This document shows positions 1 to 10,864 of a DNA stretch of 64,000 nucleotides, piece by piece. This DNA is from Alopecurus myosuroides. Taxonomy: Eukaryota > Streptophyta > Magnoliopsida > Poales > Poaceae. A program made the position numbers and the translations under genes. The first letter of the stretch is position 1, and each line of letters opens with the position of its first letter. Below the pieces are notes generated by a model. That model was not told the DNA's origin and did not search any database. It worked only from the letters and a program-made list of their open reading frames with translations. Where the stretch lies: positions 182,899,958 to 182,963,957 of the forward strand of contig CM054062.1 in NCBI GenBank assembly GCA_028641055.1. The letters are read 5' to 3'.

Positions 1-324
1 TTGTGGGTTACGGTAAAGAAAGTTAGGGTTCGTATGAAGAGTTCGAATAGGACTCGAGAAGCGCTTTGTAAGGCAAGTCAAGGGGGATATGAGTACTATA
101 TAAACCAACCCCTGGGCTTCGCCTAAGAGGGATTCAAGTCATAACTGTAACACCTATTATCGAGTATCCAGTATAATCATATCGAGAGCCGGCGAGTTGT
201 TTTCCGGTTCTTAGATTGCTTTCGCCATGTTCTCTTTCGAGCTAAACCCTCTCCCAAATACCTGCGTCGACTTGCCCCAAGATCAGTTACCCCAGGTAAC
301 ATCTGCCGTGATTATCCCACGACA
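1..324 (+). repeat. Element A 5' LTR (3' portion)
   Basis: This is identical by eye to 9436-9759 and ends in CA at 324, three bases before the primer-binding site. It holds a TATA box and the ATG of the gag ORF. Confidence 0.9.
96..104 (+). promoter_or_regulatory. TATA box of element A LTR
   Basis: CTATATAAA lies about 130 bp upstream of the gag ATG at 227, and the same box recurs in the 3' LTR at 9531-9539. Transcription would start near 125-135, which places the gag start codon inside the transcribed part of the LTR. Confidence 0.7.
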
Positions 325-3300
325 GTTGGCGCCCACCGTGGGGCCTGCGTCCAAAGGTGTTTACATCACGGGAGAAGCTCGGAAGAACATGAGGAACCTC
401 GTCGTCGGAGAAATCTACGTCAACAACCAAGGAGAGAAGATGGTAGACGATTCCGGCTGGGGGCCAGAGTCGGATCACCTCGAAACCGGATCCGTCGTGA
501 CAGTCGGCCGCATCAACGTCTTCATCGGTATGGTATGTGCTTCCAATTCGAGCCGTGATAATCTTGAATCTGATTCTGTGTCAGGGGAGGACACGCGTGT
601 TCAATCGGAAAAAGAAGAATCGATCGGAACAACGGGTCCGACAGAGAGGGAGGAAGGCACCGAGTCTATACGGGGTTTATCGGAGGACCGATACGAGAAG
701 GAAAATAGCGAAGAGGAAGAACGGTACGGATCTACGCCAAGTATTATGCGCCGGGTTGCAGTTTATGCGGCCCCCGCAATCAATACCAATCAAGGAAACG
801 CAGCCGCGGCGCCAGTCGGGGCGGCGCAGGTGCTGGCTCAGCAACAAGGTACGGCTGGCCCGATCTTGGCCCAGGTCGATGGAGAATCGGCATCAGTCAC
901 CAGTCGCCCAGCGGAGGAGGAGCGACACGCAAATATGTTCGGGTTCCAAGCAAACCGGACACCGGGGGCGGGCCCCTCGAATCCTCGTCACCCAGCTCTG
1001 TTTAATAATAATTTGATCTTGGATCCCACAGTCCTAGCTACAGTTATCACCCCAGAAAACGCAGCAGAGCGTGTAAGAGATCTGGACGTGGCTCGTCGTG
1101 CATTGGAGCAGCAAAGAAGGCAGGTAGAAGCAGAAAGGCAGGGGATGGCAGCGCGGCAGCAGGAACTGGATGACCTAGAGACCCGGCTTCGGGAGGAGAC
1201 GACAAGGATTCACCAAAGGCACCGAACTATGTTACCGGCAACAGGAGGGGTTATCAACCCGACTGCCCTGGTGTTCACGCCTCAAGATCAGCCAATCCCA
1301 CCGGCGAACCAAGGGACCATACCGCAACCAGCAACGGGAGTGCAGCCGGTAAACGCGCCAGCCGGATTACCCTTGCCTCGGGCGGGGGCGACAGCCGGCA
1401 ACACCATGCCGCCTCCACCATCGCGATTCCGTACCCCAGCAGGTCACTACAACAACCCCATGGACAACGTGTATGCAGCAACACTCGCATTAAACCAGAT
1501 TCCTGTAAGAGACTCGCCGCACGCAGAAGAAACCCGGCGAGCGATAGATCTGCTGCACACCGCGGTAGCACAGCAAGTCAATTATCCAGATCACAGAAGT
1601 GGGATGCATGGGACGCCATACGTGAGTCAACAACAGGGCAACGTCCAAACAAGCGCGGCACGACGAAGGGAAGAGCAACAGCAGATGCCACCCCCGCCGC
1701 GCGTCCAGACAGTACCGGCAGTATCAGCAGCACAGGCAGTAGTGGACAGCTCCAGGGCCAGAAGAGCCGGGGCCGGGTCTGCAGCACACGATCCACCGGT
1801 GGCTCCTCACCCCGTGGCACCCCCGGCCGGGTCACGCATTTCCCGGGCGAGACCAGCCCCAACCACCCTTGCGGGACCCAAGTGTCTCTCGGATGATATC
1901 AGAGCGGAACCTTACCCGGAAAAGTTCAAAGAACCGGGGAAAGTAGTGAATTACGAGCCAACGATGGATCCGGAAACATGGTTAAGCAGCTACGAGATGG
2001 CAATGTCAATTCGCAACGCATCCGAGAATCTCCAAGCCAAGTTCATGTACTTAATGATGTCAGAGGGAGCAGCAAAGTTATGGTTCACCAATTTACCGGA
2101 AAAGTCGATCAAGTCGTGGGAGGAGCTAAAAACCGCATTTATCAAGCACTTCCATGGGACCTGTAGGAAGTTATTTACTATTGATGATTTAGAAAGATGC
2201 GTTCAGAAGAAAGGAGAATCGGCACGCAGCTGGGTACGCCGGGTTATGGAGATACTCCACTCGTCTACGGATATCCAGCCTAAGGACGCGCTACAAGCTA
2301 TGGCAAAAACATGTAAGTACGTTCCTTTAGTACAAAAGCTAACTCGCATGAAATCTAGTAGGAATGCAGCGGAGGTTACAATGGGAGAGTTAATGGATGC
2401 GTGCAACAAACACGCTGCAACGGATACCACAGAGGAGGAAGTTGACGACAAGAAAACAAAAGCAAACGCAAGTAGCAGCGGGAAAACCGGCAATGGGTCG
2501 GCGCCAAACAATAATGGAAGTAGCCAAAACAAGCGCCCGTTCGACGGGAATTCCGAGTTTGTAGCCAACACGGAGGCCGGGTCTTCAAGACCTAGATCCG
2601 AAGGGAATTTTAATACTGGGAATCACAATGGGGGACACTACCAAGGACCTCCAAGACCAAGCAACAGTTGGGACATATTTAGGATGGCGTGCCCGAAGCA
2701 TAGCAGGAATGGCAAGCCGGCCAATCATTCACTAGAGCAATGTGCCGACTTACAAAGGTGGAAGAACGAAGAAGTAAACAGAGCTATGCGAGGTGCGGGC
2801 CGGGGAGGAGGTCCGGGTCTAGGTGGAAACTTGGGTAATGGGCCGCCCCCAGCCGGCAATCCGCCAGCTGGAAATCAAGGTAACAATCAAAATGGAGCAG
2901 GAGGTTTTCAAGCTAACCCCAAACAGCTGGGTCAATATCATGTGCACACTACAGGAGGCTCTAACAAGGATAAGAAGATACTGAAACAAGCAGTTAATTC
3001 GGTCTCTTCCGCTGTTCCAAGGTATTTGAGGTGGTCAGAACAAGAGGTAACATGGAGCAGGAAGGATCACCCGGATAGAGTTGATCACCCGGGAGTCTTA
3101 GCTTTGGTAGTGGCACCACAGGTCAACGGCTACGAGCTGAAAAAAGTCCTGATGGATGGAGGAAGTAGTATCAATATCCTGTACTGGGAAACTTTTCTGC
3201 GAATGGGCTTAAAGGAATCGCAGCTGCAAAAGAGTACAACAGTTTTTCACGGGATAGTGCCGGGTCACTCAGCATGCCCTGAAGGAAAGGTGGCACTGGA

Positions 3301-3865
3301 AGTAGCTTTTGGAGAGTCAAAGGATAATTATCGAGTCGAGTGGCTTACCTTTGAGGTAGTAAAGTTGCGCAGTCCTTATCATGCATTGTTTGGAAGGCCG
3401 GCTTATGCCAAGTTCATGGCAAGACCGTGTTATGTGTACCTACAACTGAAAATCCCGGGTCCCAAGAAGACCATTACAATACACGGAAACCGGGATATAG
3501 CAGCTGAGTGCGATGAGGGAGACGCGGCAATGGCCGAGCAAGCCTGCAGGAAGGAAGAGCTCAAACATTACCGTTCTCAGGTAAACCTAGAAGAGAGGAC
3601 AACGTCAAAAAAGCCAACCCCTGAGGGGGACAAAGCAAAAGTTAGGGCAGAACAAAACCCTAAGATGGTAGGCTTCATCAGGAGCAATACTTTCAAAACT
3701 CTCAGCAGGGAAGAAGAAGGCGTACCACCGTCCGCAGCTGATCACGTTCCAAGGAAGATATACCCGGACTGGCTAGCAAATCCGGTACTCATTACGAAAG
3801 GGCATAGCAAGTGGAGAATGTGCATCGGCCGTATCAACGCGAGGCCGATTCTCGAGAATAACTAA
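227..3865 (+). CDS. Gag-protease polyprotein of element A, pol truncated at RT start
   Basis: This 1212-residue ORF would make the structural protein and the aspartic protease of a Tat-type Gypsy element. The ATG at 227 lies in the LTR and the frame runs open through the LTR end and primer site. In order I see a low-complexity N-terminus, a coiled coil around residues 280-330 rich in Arg, Glu and Gln, a retrotransposon gag domain around 560-720, and a Cys/His cluster (CPKH...HSLEQC) near 825. The protease motif DGGSS is at residue 977 (3155-3169). The C-terminus matches the first ~25 residues of a Tat reverse transcriptase (YPDWLANPVL, then WRMC) and then stops. The frame has no internal stop, unlike its relative in G, which fits recent activity. 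Loss of RT is from the sequence; dependence on a helper is inferred. Confidence 0.88.
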   Translation: MFSFELNPLPNTCVDLPQDQLPQVTSAVIIPRQLAPTVGPASKGVYITGEARKNMRNLVVGEIYVNNQGEKMVDDSGWGPESDHLETGSVVTVGRINVFIGMVCASNSSRDNLESDSVSGEDTRVQSEKEESIGTTGPTEREEGTESIRGLSEDRYEKENSEEEERYGSTPSIMRRVAVYAAPAINTNQGNAAAAPVGAAQVLAQQQGTAGPILAQVDGESASVTSRPAEEERHANMFGFQANRTPGAGPSNPRHPALFNNNLILDPTVLATVITPENAAERVRDLDVARRALEQQRRQVEAERQGMAARQQELDDLETRLREETTRIHQRHRTMLPATGGVINPTALVFTPQDQPIPPANQGTIPQPATGVQPVNAPAGLPLPRAGATAGNTMPPPPSRFRTPAGHYNNPMDNVYAATLALNQIPVRDSPHAEETRRAIDLLHTAVAQQVNYPDHRSGMHGTPYVSQQQGNVQTSAARRREEQQQMPPPPRVQTVPAVSAAQAVVDSSRARRAGAGSAAHDPPVAPHPVAPPAGSRISRARPAPTTLAGPKCLSDDIRAEPYPEKFKEPGKVVNYEPTMDPETWLSSYEMAMSIRNASENLQAKFMYLMMSEGAAKLWFTNLPEKSIKSWEELKTAFIKHFHGTCRKLFTIDDLERCVQKKGESARSWVRRVMEILHSSTDIQPKDALQAMAKTCKYVPLVQKLTRMKSSRNAAEVTMGELMDACNKHAATDTTEEEVDDKKTKANASSSGKTGNGSAPNNNGSSQNKRPFDGNSEFVANTEAGSSRPRSEGNFNTGNHNGGHYQGPPRPSNSWDIFRMACPKHSRNGKPANHSLEQCADLQRWKNEEVNRAMRGAGRGGGPGLGGNLGNGPPPAGNPPAGNQGNNQNGAGGFQANPKQLGQYHVHTTGGSNKDKKILKQAVNSVSSAVPRYLRWSEQEVTWSRKDHPDRVDHPGVLALVVAPQVNGYELKKVLMDGGSSINILYWETFLRMGLKESQLQKSTTVFHGIVPGHSACPEGKVALEVAFGESKDNYRVEWLTFEVVKLRSPYHALFGRPAYAKFMARPCYVYLQLKIPGPKKTITIHGNRDIAAECDEGDAAMAEQACRKEELKHYRSQVNLEERTTSKKPTPEGDKAKVRAEQNPKMVGFIRSNTFKTLSREEEGVPPSAADHVPRKIYPDWLANPVLITKGHSKWRMCIGRINARPILENN
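327..344 (+). promoter_or_regulatory. Primer-binding site of element A
   Basis: TGGCGCCCACCGTGGGGC follows the LTR end after two bases. The same motif follows the LTR of element G at 60803. I cannot name the primer tRNA with certainty. Confidence 0.75.
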
Positions 3866-4909
3866 AGCAGTATAATGGGCGGCAGGTTTCATACGCACTC
3901 TTTTCCTATCCAGGGTACCTAAGGGGACTGGAAGGTTTTTAATGAGGCGGCCTGCTGAATCAAAAAAGAAATTTTTATCAATAAAAGAAGATGGTTTCGA
4001 GTCTTATCATGGTCTTTGCTTCAGTTACAAGTAAGTAACATTGTTACTATCAATACATCAGTATCATCGAAATACATTACATGAATATAGGTCTCCGGGG
4101 GGTGATCTGCTTCAATAAGTAATCACAAGACCCGGAGACCCGGCCATGATGCCTATGAGTTATGGGGGCTGATTACTCGAAAAAACGGGTACAGCTGCAA
4201 TCCTATAACTGGACAAAGGAGCCAAATTTCTTGGTTATTCTTACTTAAGCTCGATGTGACTCGCACTAAAGTGGCATGATCTGTTCGCGTACGATCACAA
4301 TCAAATTATGCAGCCCAGTGTGGCTTGCTTGATCTTGTTTTTCGTATAGACGCAACGACATGGTATCCACGCGAAAGCCGGCTTATAGTACAAGATAATC
4401 AAAAGGGTCATCTAAACCACAAGTCCATGCAGAGTATAAGGCTAAAAAAGCCGGAAACTCAACAAATATTAAGCATGACTTCAGTATTTATGAGAACAGC
4501 TATTGGTCTTCAGCTTGGTAAACAGCAGTATGTCATCTGAGAAAGCCCACGCCCCCATAGCTCGTACTTTGGGTCATGGGGACTGGGAACTTCGAAACAG
4601 AAACAAACTATTTAACTACCAAGGTCTGTAAACCTTAGTTGCCGAGTATTGGGGACTTAAAGAAAAGTCCATCTATCAAAACCTACGATACTCGGTTAAC
4701 CGAGTCTCAAAAGGAAATTGAAAGCAAGAGTTCAAAGTATCGAGAATAAGCTTATACGTAACACAAGTATCGAGATTATCAAAAGCCAGGGAAGGCAAAG
4801 AGTTATCATGAATTAACAAGCGTACAGGCGTAGTATCAGCATCAGTGGCGCACAGGAGCACCACAAAAATCATATCAGTCTTAAGAAAACGAAAAGCACT
4901 AGTAGCATC
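3866..4909. other. Non-coding spacer between truncated pol and antisense gene
   Basis: This 1-kb stretch has no ORF that I recognise on either strand. It lies where RT, RNase H and integrase would normally be, and probably includes the 3' UTR of the antisense gene that ends at 4910. No remnant of pol motifs was found in it. Confidence 0.6.
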
Positions 4910-7900
4910 CTACTTGGCATCCTGAGAGCGATCTTCCGGGTCTAGATCTTGGACTTGCTCCTTGGCCTTGCCAGCAGTCTTGCTCGGGCTCTTCACATCT
5001 GGACGGACAGGCGGAGGCACGGCCGGTGTAGAGGTGGACGGCTTTGCGCCTAGCTCTGCTTCTCTCTTTGCGGCTTCTTCTTTCCTCCTGGCCAGGTCAG
5101 TCGACCATCTTTCCACCATATCAAAAGGAGGAGGTGCATCCACCAAAATAACTTTGCCCTCAGCGTCATAAGAACTCATGATCTTGTCCAGTTCCATTTT
5201 GTCGGCCAAGGTAGTGGCTGAGGAGCGTACAGCACGTTGAATATCTTTGAAGTCCTTGGGCTCAAACTTGGAACCGTCAGCTTTGAATTCTGGAAACCCG
5301 GATGTTACCTTGGCCGGGTCAAGCTTAGGAAAATAAGCCTTCGCCAGTGTAAGGGCCCGGGTCATTCCAATCCGGCAAGCTGAGCGCTTCATTATCTCAA
5401 TCCACCCAGGCACCGTTGAGAAGGCCTGCATAAGATTATCTTCTCCCGGGTATACCTCAGAAGGCCACTTGATAGCATCCAGTAAAAGTTTAGTGCCGGC
5501 AAAAAATGTCCGAAGCACAGTCTTCAAAGTCTTAGCCTGAGTAATGGCATTCTCCTCCGGAGTAGCAAGGTTGGCACCTAAAATCGAAAAACACAAAGGC
5601 ATATCAGTAATCTTGATTATTACAACAGCATGGTAGAGATACGCAAGTTAACGGCAAATAAAAACTTACTCAGTAAGATGCGGTAAGTGTCCGTGATCTG
5701 AGCCGACAAGTTATTCAGCGAAGATTGGGCAGCGTTGTACTTCTTCTTGTAAGTGGAGACATCTTTTTTCAGAGTCTTTACCTCTGCTTCAAGGGTCTCC
5801 CTACGCTCTACTTCAGCCTGTAAGAGCTGCTCAGCCTTAAGTAATGCTTCATCTGACTGAGTAATCTCTGCCTGCAAAGACCGGGCAAAGCTGTAAGCCG
5901 GATATCACGAGAGCATTTCCTCCGAGAAAATGATTACCGAAAAAATATTATGCGAAGTACCGAGAATAATTGCAAAAAATTATACTCGGAACTTGGGGAC
6001 TAGTTGTATAATAAGGAGTATCAAGTGAAAGTTACCTGATGTGCTGCAGCTATACGTTCTAAAACAGTCCCTTCTGAAGCTTTCAAGGAGAGAAGAGCGC
6101 TCATCAGCTGGTTAAAGTCAGCGTTATCCGAATTAGATGGCTCGGGTACCTGGAAAGTGGGAAAAGGAGCATTTCTTGTAACAGGAGGTGGCACCCGGGT
6201 CATCCGAATGTCGGAGTCTGGTCCCCCTCCCGCGCTTGAAGCTGCCCCCTTCTCCTTCTCGCTCGTGTGCGAAGCGATTGGATACTCGGCGTCATGCCTA
6301 GCTGGCTCCGGTGGCGACATTTGCTCGTCGCCAGCCGTAGTGAAGGCATCATCAGCCGACTCGCCCTCGACCCGGACTTTAGCTTCGGTGTCCTCCTGGT
6401 CGCTACTAATAACCGTGGCTCTGAAGAAGGTGCAAAGGCGTAATTAATCTTTGGTTATGGAAAGAAAGGGGATGAAAGTTCGGTATAATATCCGGAAAAG
6501 GCGTTTACCCGGTGTTTACTGGGAAGTCCGAGGGGAAGCCGTCATTAGACCCGGAAGAGACTGAGAAATGGCAAGAGAGGTCTGGGATTACGTTACAAAG
6601 GAATGACTGGAAAGAAGTTTTGTTTACAACAAATACCAGGGTGTTGAACCGGGGGCGGCGAAGCAACCGGGTTAGGGGTCTCGTTGCCCGGATGATTCCG
6701 GGTTACTCGGCGCCTAGTCATGGGTGGCTCCTTCAGTTATGATCAAAAGGGGTGAAGATGGGGTTAGCCCCGGAGTGACGTTATGGGAGCAAAAAACCAA
6801 AGTGTAAGGGGATGAAGTAAAAACCTGGAGGGCTATCCTCTGGGATTTCCTCTTTGTTCCGGTTCTGGTGGCTGGCTCCGGCTCTTCCTCCTCGCTGGTG
6901 GACCCGCCCCTGCTGTCCGTTTCTTCTTCTTCGCTTTGGTCCTCTCGCTCTGAGAAATGTCCGAGTTACAGCATAAAGAAGAAGAAAAGGCAGGATATAA
7001 CGTGTGCAAAGGAATCAAGTAGGTACCTTCATTCGAGTCAACGACATCGTCTTCCTCCTCCCCGTCTTCGGAATTAGGAGTGGAGTCGACCGTCCAAAAG
7101 TCATCATCGGCCTGAGGAGAAGATGCCAGGATAGTGATTAATATCGAGTCAAGAGAAGCGAATAAAAGTAAGTGTTAGAAGTCAAAATCAAAAGGCAGAA
7201 AACTTACTCCAGGGGTTGGATTCTCGAGGGTAAAAGGTTCTAATCCGGCTATGCTCCGGATTACTTCGAGCTTCTCTGTCAGGAAACCCTTAATTGTTTT
7301 GTTAATGTCACCCGGAGCAAGGGTGCGGGTAGAGAATCGGATTGGGTCCGTGGTTTGACCCGAGTATTCGCACATCAGCTTCTCACGAATGGAGTTTGGC
7401 TGAATGCGGAAGCTAACCCAGGTCTTCACCAGGTTTAGCCCGATGAGGCCTCGGGCGGACAAGATGGAGATCCTAGCTAATAAAGGCAAGATCGCCTCCC
7501 TGTCCGGTTCAGACGCGAAGGCGTTGAATTTCTCGGAGATATCAAGTTGACCCTCCGAGTAACCCGGCAACTTCTTTTCGCCGGGTGGAGAGGTATCCTG
7601 GCAGTAGAAGTACGAAAGCTGCCAGTGCTTTACGTGGGAATTGAGAGAAATAGGAGGCATCAGGGAGTTCTTGCGGCGCTGGATAGAGACCCCGCCGCAA
7701 GTGAGAAGTGCGCCGTCGCCGCTTTCGCGACACGGCTTGCACTGAAAAAGTTCGACGAAGAGGGCTAGACTTGGCGGTGTGCACAAGTAAGATTCGGAAA
7801 GAACAATAAAATGGGAGATGTTCAAAATGGAGTTTGGACCTATATCGAAGATACGGAGGTTGTAATGGTCTAGGACGTCACGGAAGAAGGGGTGACCCGG

Positions 7901-8137
7901 AGGCCTAAAGCCCCGGGTCACATGTTCAACGAAGCATATTACCTCATTCGTCGCTGGAGAAGGCCGGGTTTCATTGCCTGGCACTCGCCAGTGGATAGAC
8001 TCCTGTGGAGGTAGGGTTCCAAGCTCGACCAACTCCTCCAGCTTGGCCTTGGTGACGGAGGACTTCCCCCAATTGGCCGATATGGAGCTTGTGGATTTAG
8101 CCTTATTCGGCTGTTTCCCCTGCCTCTTGGGTGCCAT
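4910..8137 (-). CDS. Antisense seven-exon gene of element A, Transposase_28-like N-terminal domain
   Basis: Coding exons on the minus strand are 8137-7208, 7111-7027, 6949-6825, 6560-6520, 6420-6036, 5871-5670 and 5577-4910. Every intron has GT-AG borders and each phase matches the next exon; the total is 2436 nt, 811 codons plus stop, with no internal stop. Exon 1 (310 residues, ATG in context CCATGG) resembles the plant 'putative gypsy type transposon' family (Pfam Transposase_28): GFRPPGHPFFRD, a PNSILNISHF block and an aromatic WQLSYFYC block. Exons 2-3 are very acidic and end in a basic KRKSQR patch that could be a nuclear signal. Exon 6 is a coiled coil, exon 7 a helical region with a Pro/Lys-rich tail. 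Antisense ORFs between pol and 3' LTR are known in some plant Tat elements. The function is unknown; the splicing is predicted, not observed. Confidence 0.75.
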
Positions 8138-8146
8138 GGGATTGAC

Positions 8147-8647
8147 CTGGTAAAACATCGAAGGAAAAGACGTAAGGAACAAAAACTTGGAGGTTAGCAG
8201 GCAAGCAGTTACCCGCAATTTGAACATAACCCGGCTATTGCCTCGCTGGATCAAGAATGATTTATCCGGGTATCAAGTGACCTTACAAAATACATGGAGC
8301 TTTCCGTAAAAGCAAATGTTTGGAGGAGTTAGGGGGATGCTTATATGCTTACCATCTGCGAATGAGTCGGAGAAGTAAGATTTTCTGAGGAAGGAGAACA
8401 AGGGCGGAAATTTCAGATGGCCCGAGCTTAGATTGGGAATCCTATTTCTAAAATTGTGACCAGATTAACGATTACTGGAGTTAGGGGAGTAATATAAGCT
8501 ATGAATCCTATCCATAGGAATGTTTATGGTAAGTATCAGTGAGTTAATCCGGCGCAGCCCGAGAAATTGCGGACCGCTCGATTCAGATCTAATTAGAGGA
8601 AGAACTAAGAAATTGCGGGGGTAAGTTGGAGGATGTAAGGGACTTAC
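8147..8647 (-). other. Predicted 5' UTR intron of the antisense gene
   Basis: On the minus strand a GTAAGT donor at 8647 and a pyrimidine-rich CCAG acceptor at 8148-8147 enclose about 500 bp. The upstream exon, about 8885-8648, contains no ATG that I could find, so the first AUG of the spliced transcript would be the coding start at 8137. Confidence 0.55.
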
Positions 8648-8907
8648 TGAAGGAGATTGGAGTAAGGCCTTGCGGAGACAGATGGCGCAAGATTCGTGTC
8701 CTTTCGTGGTCGTTGGCCGGCGAATCGGAGGCTTGACGGTGGATTCGGGAGCTGGTGCGGCTCGCGCGGCGGCGGAGCGCAAACGAAGGCGGAGGGGCTC
8801 CGGCGAGATGCGTGGGGTTCCCGTGGTGGCGCTCTGCGAGCTTGAACTTGGGGAGAAGAGAAATGGGGAAAGTGAGCCGTTAAGGGTTGAGTTTGCCTCC
8901 TGGGGCT

Positions 8908-8915
8908 TATTTATA
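8908..8915 (-). promoter_or_regulatory. TATA box of the antisense gene
   Basis: TATAAATA on the minus strand is followed by a pyrimidine-rich leader with no ATG and then a GTAAGT donor 260 bp downstream. This is a normal plant Pol II promoter layout and lies inside the retrotransposon, about 390 bp from its 3' LTR and pointing away from it. Confidence 0.6.
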
Positions 8916-9305
8916 ATAAACCGGGTGGAAAAGCTTATCCTAACGGGCGAAACCCGGGGGTTGCGGAGTAATAGTTGGACATTTTGAAATTTGAAGACGT
9001 GCTTTATGTGCACTTAGATATGGTCCCGAGAAAAGAGAAGGGGGGAATCTCTTTCCTGGTATTAGCAATAATTATCGAAGAAGGTGCGAAGTCATGGAGT
9101 TCCTTACTAAAGCTCGAGTCTGGAAGATTAAAGGAGAACCCTTGAGGGAGAGCCGGGCTTTTGCTTGGCTTCCTTGGTACCAGTCACGGCTATTCATCAG
9201 CGCGCTGCGTCCTGATTTTCATATGTTTGTGTCTTATATTTCTGTAGGGAATAGCCGGCGCTTCGAAGAGTAAATCTTGGAAGCCCAGGCTATTCTGGGG
9301 ACTAC

Positions 9306-9759
9306 TGATGAGGGGATAGTAACCCGGTATGCCGACTCCCAGGTGAGATCCGGCCCAAACGACGGATGGATCAAATCCGGCTAAGGACAAAGAAGCTTCT
9401 AGAAGGCCCAGGACTTGTAAGGATCGTAACCCGGATTGTGGGTTACGGTAAAGAAAGTTAGGGTTCGTATGAAGAGTTCGAATAGGACTCGAGAAGCGCT
9501 TTGTAAGGCAAGTCAAGGGGGATATGAGTACTATATAAACCAACCCCTGGGCTTCGCCTAAGAGGGATTCAAGTCATAACTGTAACACCTATTATCGAGT
9601 ATCCAGTATAATCATATCGAGAGCCGGCGAGTTGTTTTCCGGTTCTTAGATTGCTTTCGCCATGTTCTCTTTCGAGCTAAACCCTCTCCCAAATACCTGC
9701 GTCGACTTGCCCCAAGATCAGTTACCCCAGGTAACATCTGCCGTGATTATCCCACGACA
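9306..9759 (+). repeat. Element A 3' LTR
   Basis: This 454-bp LTR begins TGATGAGGGGATAG after a CTGGGGACTAC stretch that resembles the polypurine tract end of Tat elements, and it ends in CACGACA at 9759. The start was set by comparison with the LTR of element G, which begins TGTTGGGGAGATA. Confidence 0.8.
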
Positions 9760-10669
9760 CTATGTCAAGTTGATTATCAATCTATCATGTTTATGTTATT
9801 TATGATCTTGCATGCTCTGTGTTACTAGTAGATTCTCTGGGCAAGTTGATGCTTGTAACTCCAAGAGGGAGTATTTATGCTTGATAGTGGGTTCATGTCT
9901 CCCTTTCATCTGTGCTTGAGTGCCAGAAACGTGAGGGATGGGGGATGTGTTGTTGCCATTAGGGAGAAAAAACAATGCTTTGTCTGACGATAAATTCTAT
10001 TGTTTACATTACACACTTTACTTGATGCAATAATCTGTTGATTGCAACTTAATACCCAATGTTTGTTCGGATGATATTCGAAGGGTGGATTATTAGTCAT
10101 AGATACAGTTGGATGACGGTCTATGTATTTTGTTGTAATGCCCGCATGAATCTCATATTAATCATCATGTCTTGCATATGCCCTACGGTGCAGCCTTTAT
10201 TTTTGTCAATTGCCCAGATGTAATTTGTTTACCCAGCATGTTATCTATCTTTTATGGAGAGACACCACTACTGAACTGTGGACCCAGTCCATTGTTTTAC
10301 ACTGATAATACAACCTACTGAAAGCACTGTTCTTTTTACTACAATCATTGTTCTCTTTTCATTCACTTCAAACAAGCACCGTTTTCCACACTATACGTCT
10401 AATCCTTTGTTTACAGCAAAACCGGTGAGATTGACAACCTCACTGTTTCGTTGGGGCAAAGTATCTTAATTGTGTTGTGTGTAGATTCCACGTTGCTCCT
10501 GAGCCTGGTAGTGCGCCCTGCCAACATTATCTGTCAACAACCTTCATAAGTGATTTCTTTCTTCTATTGGTCGATTCAACCTTGGTTTCTTTCTGAGGGA
10601 AACTTGCTGCTGCACTCTTCATACCTTCCTCTTTGGGTCTCCCAACGAACATGTGTTCTCACGTCATCA
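9760..10669 (+). repeat. Element H 5' LTR (3' portion)
   Basis: This matches the H 3' LTR from about 28275 onward and continues to CGTCATCA at 10669, ten bases before the primer site. Its 5' part would lie left of element A, outside the window. Confidence 0.8.
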
Positions 10670-10679
10670 AGCATTTTTC

Positions 10680-10695
10680 TGGTGCCGTTGCCGGG
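10680..10695 (+). promoter_or_regulatory. Primer-binding site of element H
   Basis: TGGTGCCGTTGCCGGG matches the primer site usual in Athila-type elements, commonly assigned to tRNA-Asp. The counterpart in J is on the minus strand at 59686-59671. Confidence 0.7.
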
Positions 10696-10864
10696 CAGAA
10701 AGACGATTTCTGCAAGAGGAGTCTCTCACCTCCAATCTATTTGCTCTTTTTTTGTTTTGCTTAGTTTATTTTATTTTTTCTTCTTTGATTCCTTATATAA
10801 AAAAACTTAAAAAAATAGTTCTTCTTATAGTTGTTATTTTTTGATACCCTGCTTTTAATTGATC

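Larger units (their letters stand above)
1..9759 (+). mobile_element. Element A: Tat-type Gypsy LTR retrotransposon, non-autonomous, 5' end outside window
   Basis: The stretch 1-324 recurs as 9436-9759 with no difference that I could see, so these are the two LTRs of one very recent insertion; the first ~130 bp of the 5' LTR lie left of the window. Between them are a primer site, an intact gag-protease ORF, a pol cut off at the start of reverse transcriptase, and an antisense multi-exon gene. RNase H and integrase are absent, so mobility would depend on an autonomous relative. The right flank starts with CTATG at 9760, inside the LTR of host element H (equivalent to about 28274), which gives the expected target duplication. 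Tat lineage is inferred from the DGGSS protease motif and gag type. Confidence 0.88.

Noticed and set aside
4325..4540. Plus-strand ORF of 71 codons after the truncated pol of A
   Set aside because: Short, no similarity to RT, RNase H or integrase, lies in spacer.
8465..9013. Minus-strand ORF of 182 codons upstream of the antisense gene
   Set aside because: It runs through the TATA box and the predicted leader intron donor, so it is unlikely to be translated; it is interpreted as promoter and 5' UTR.
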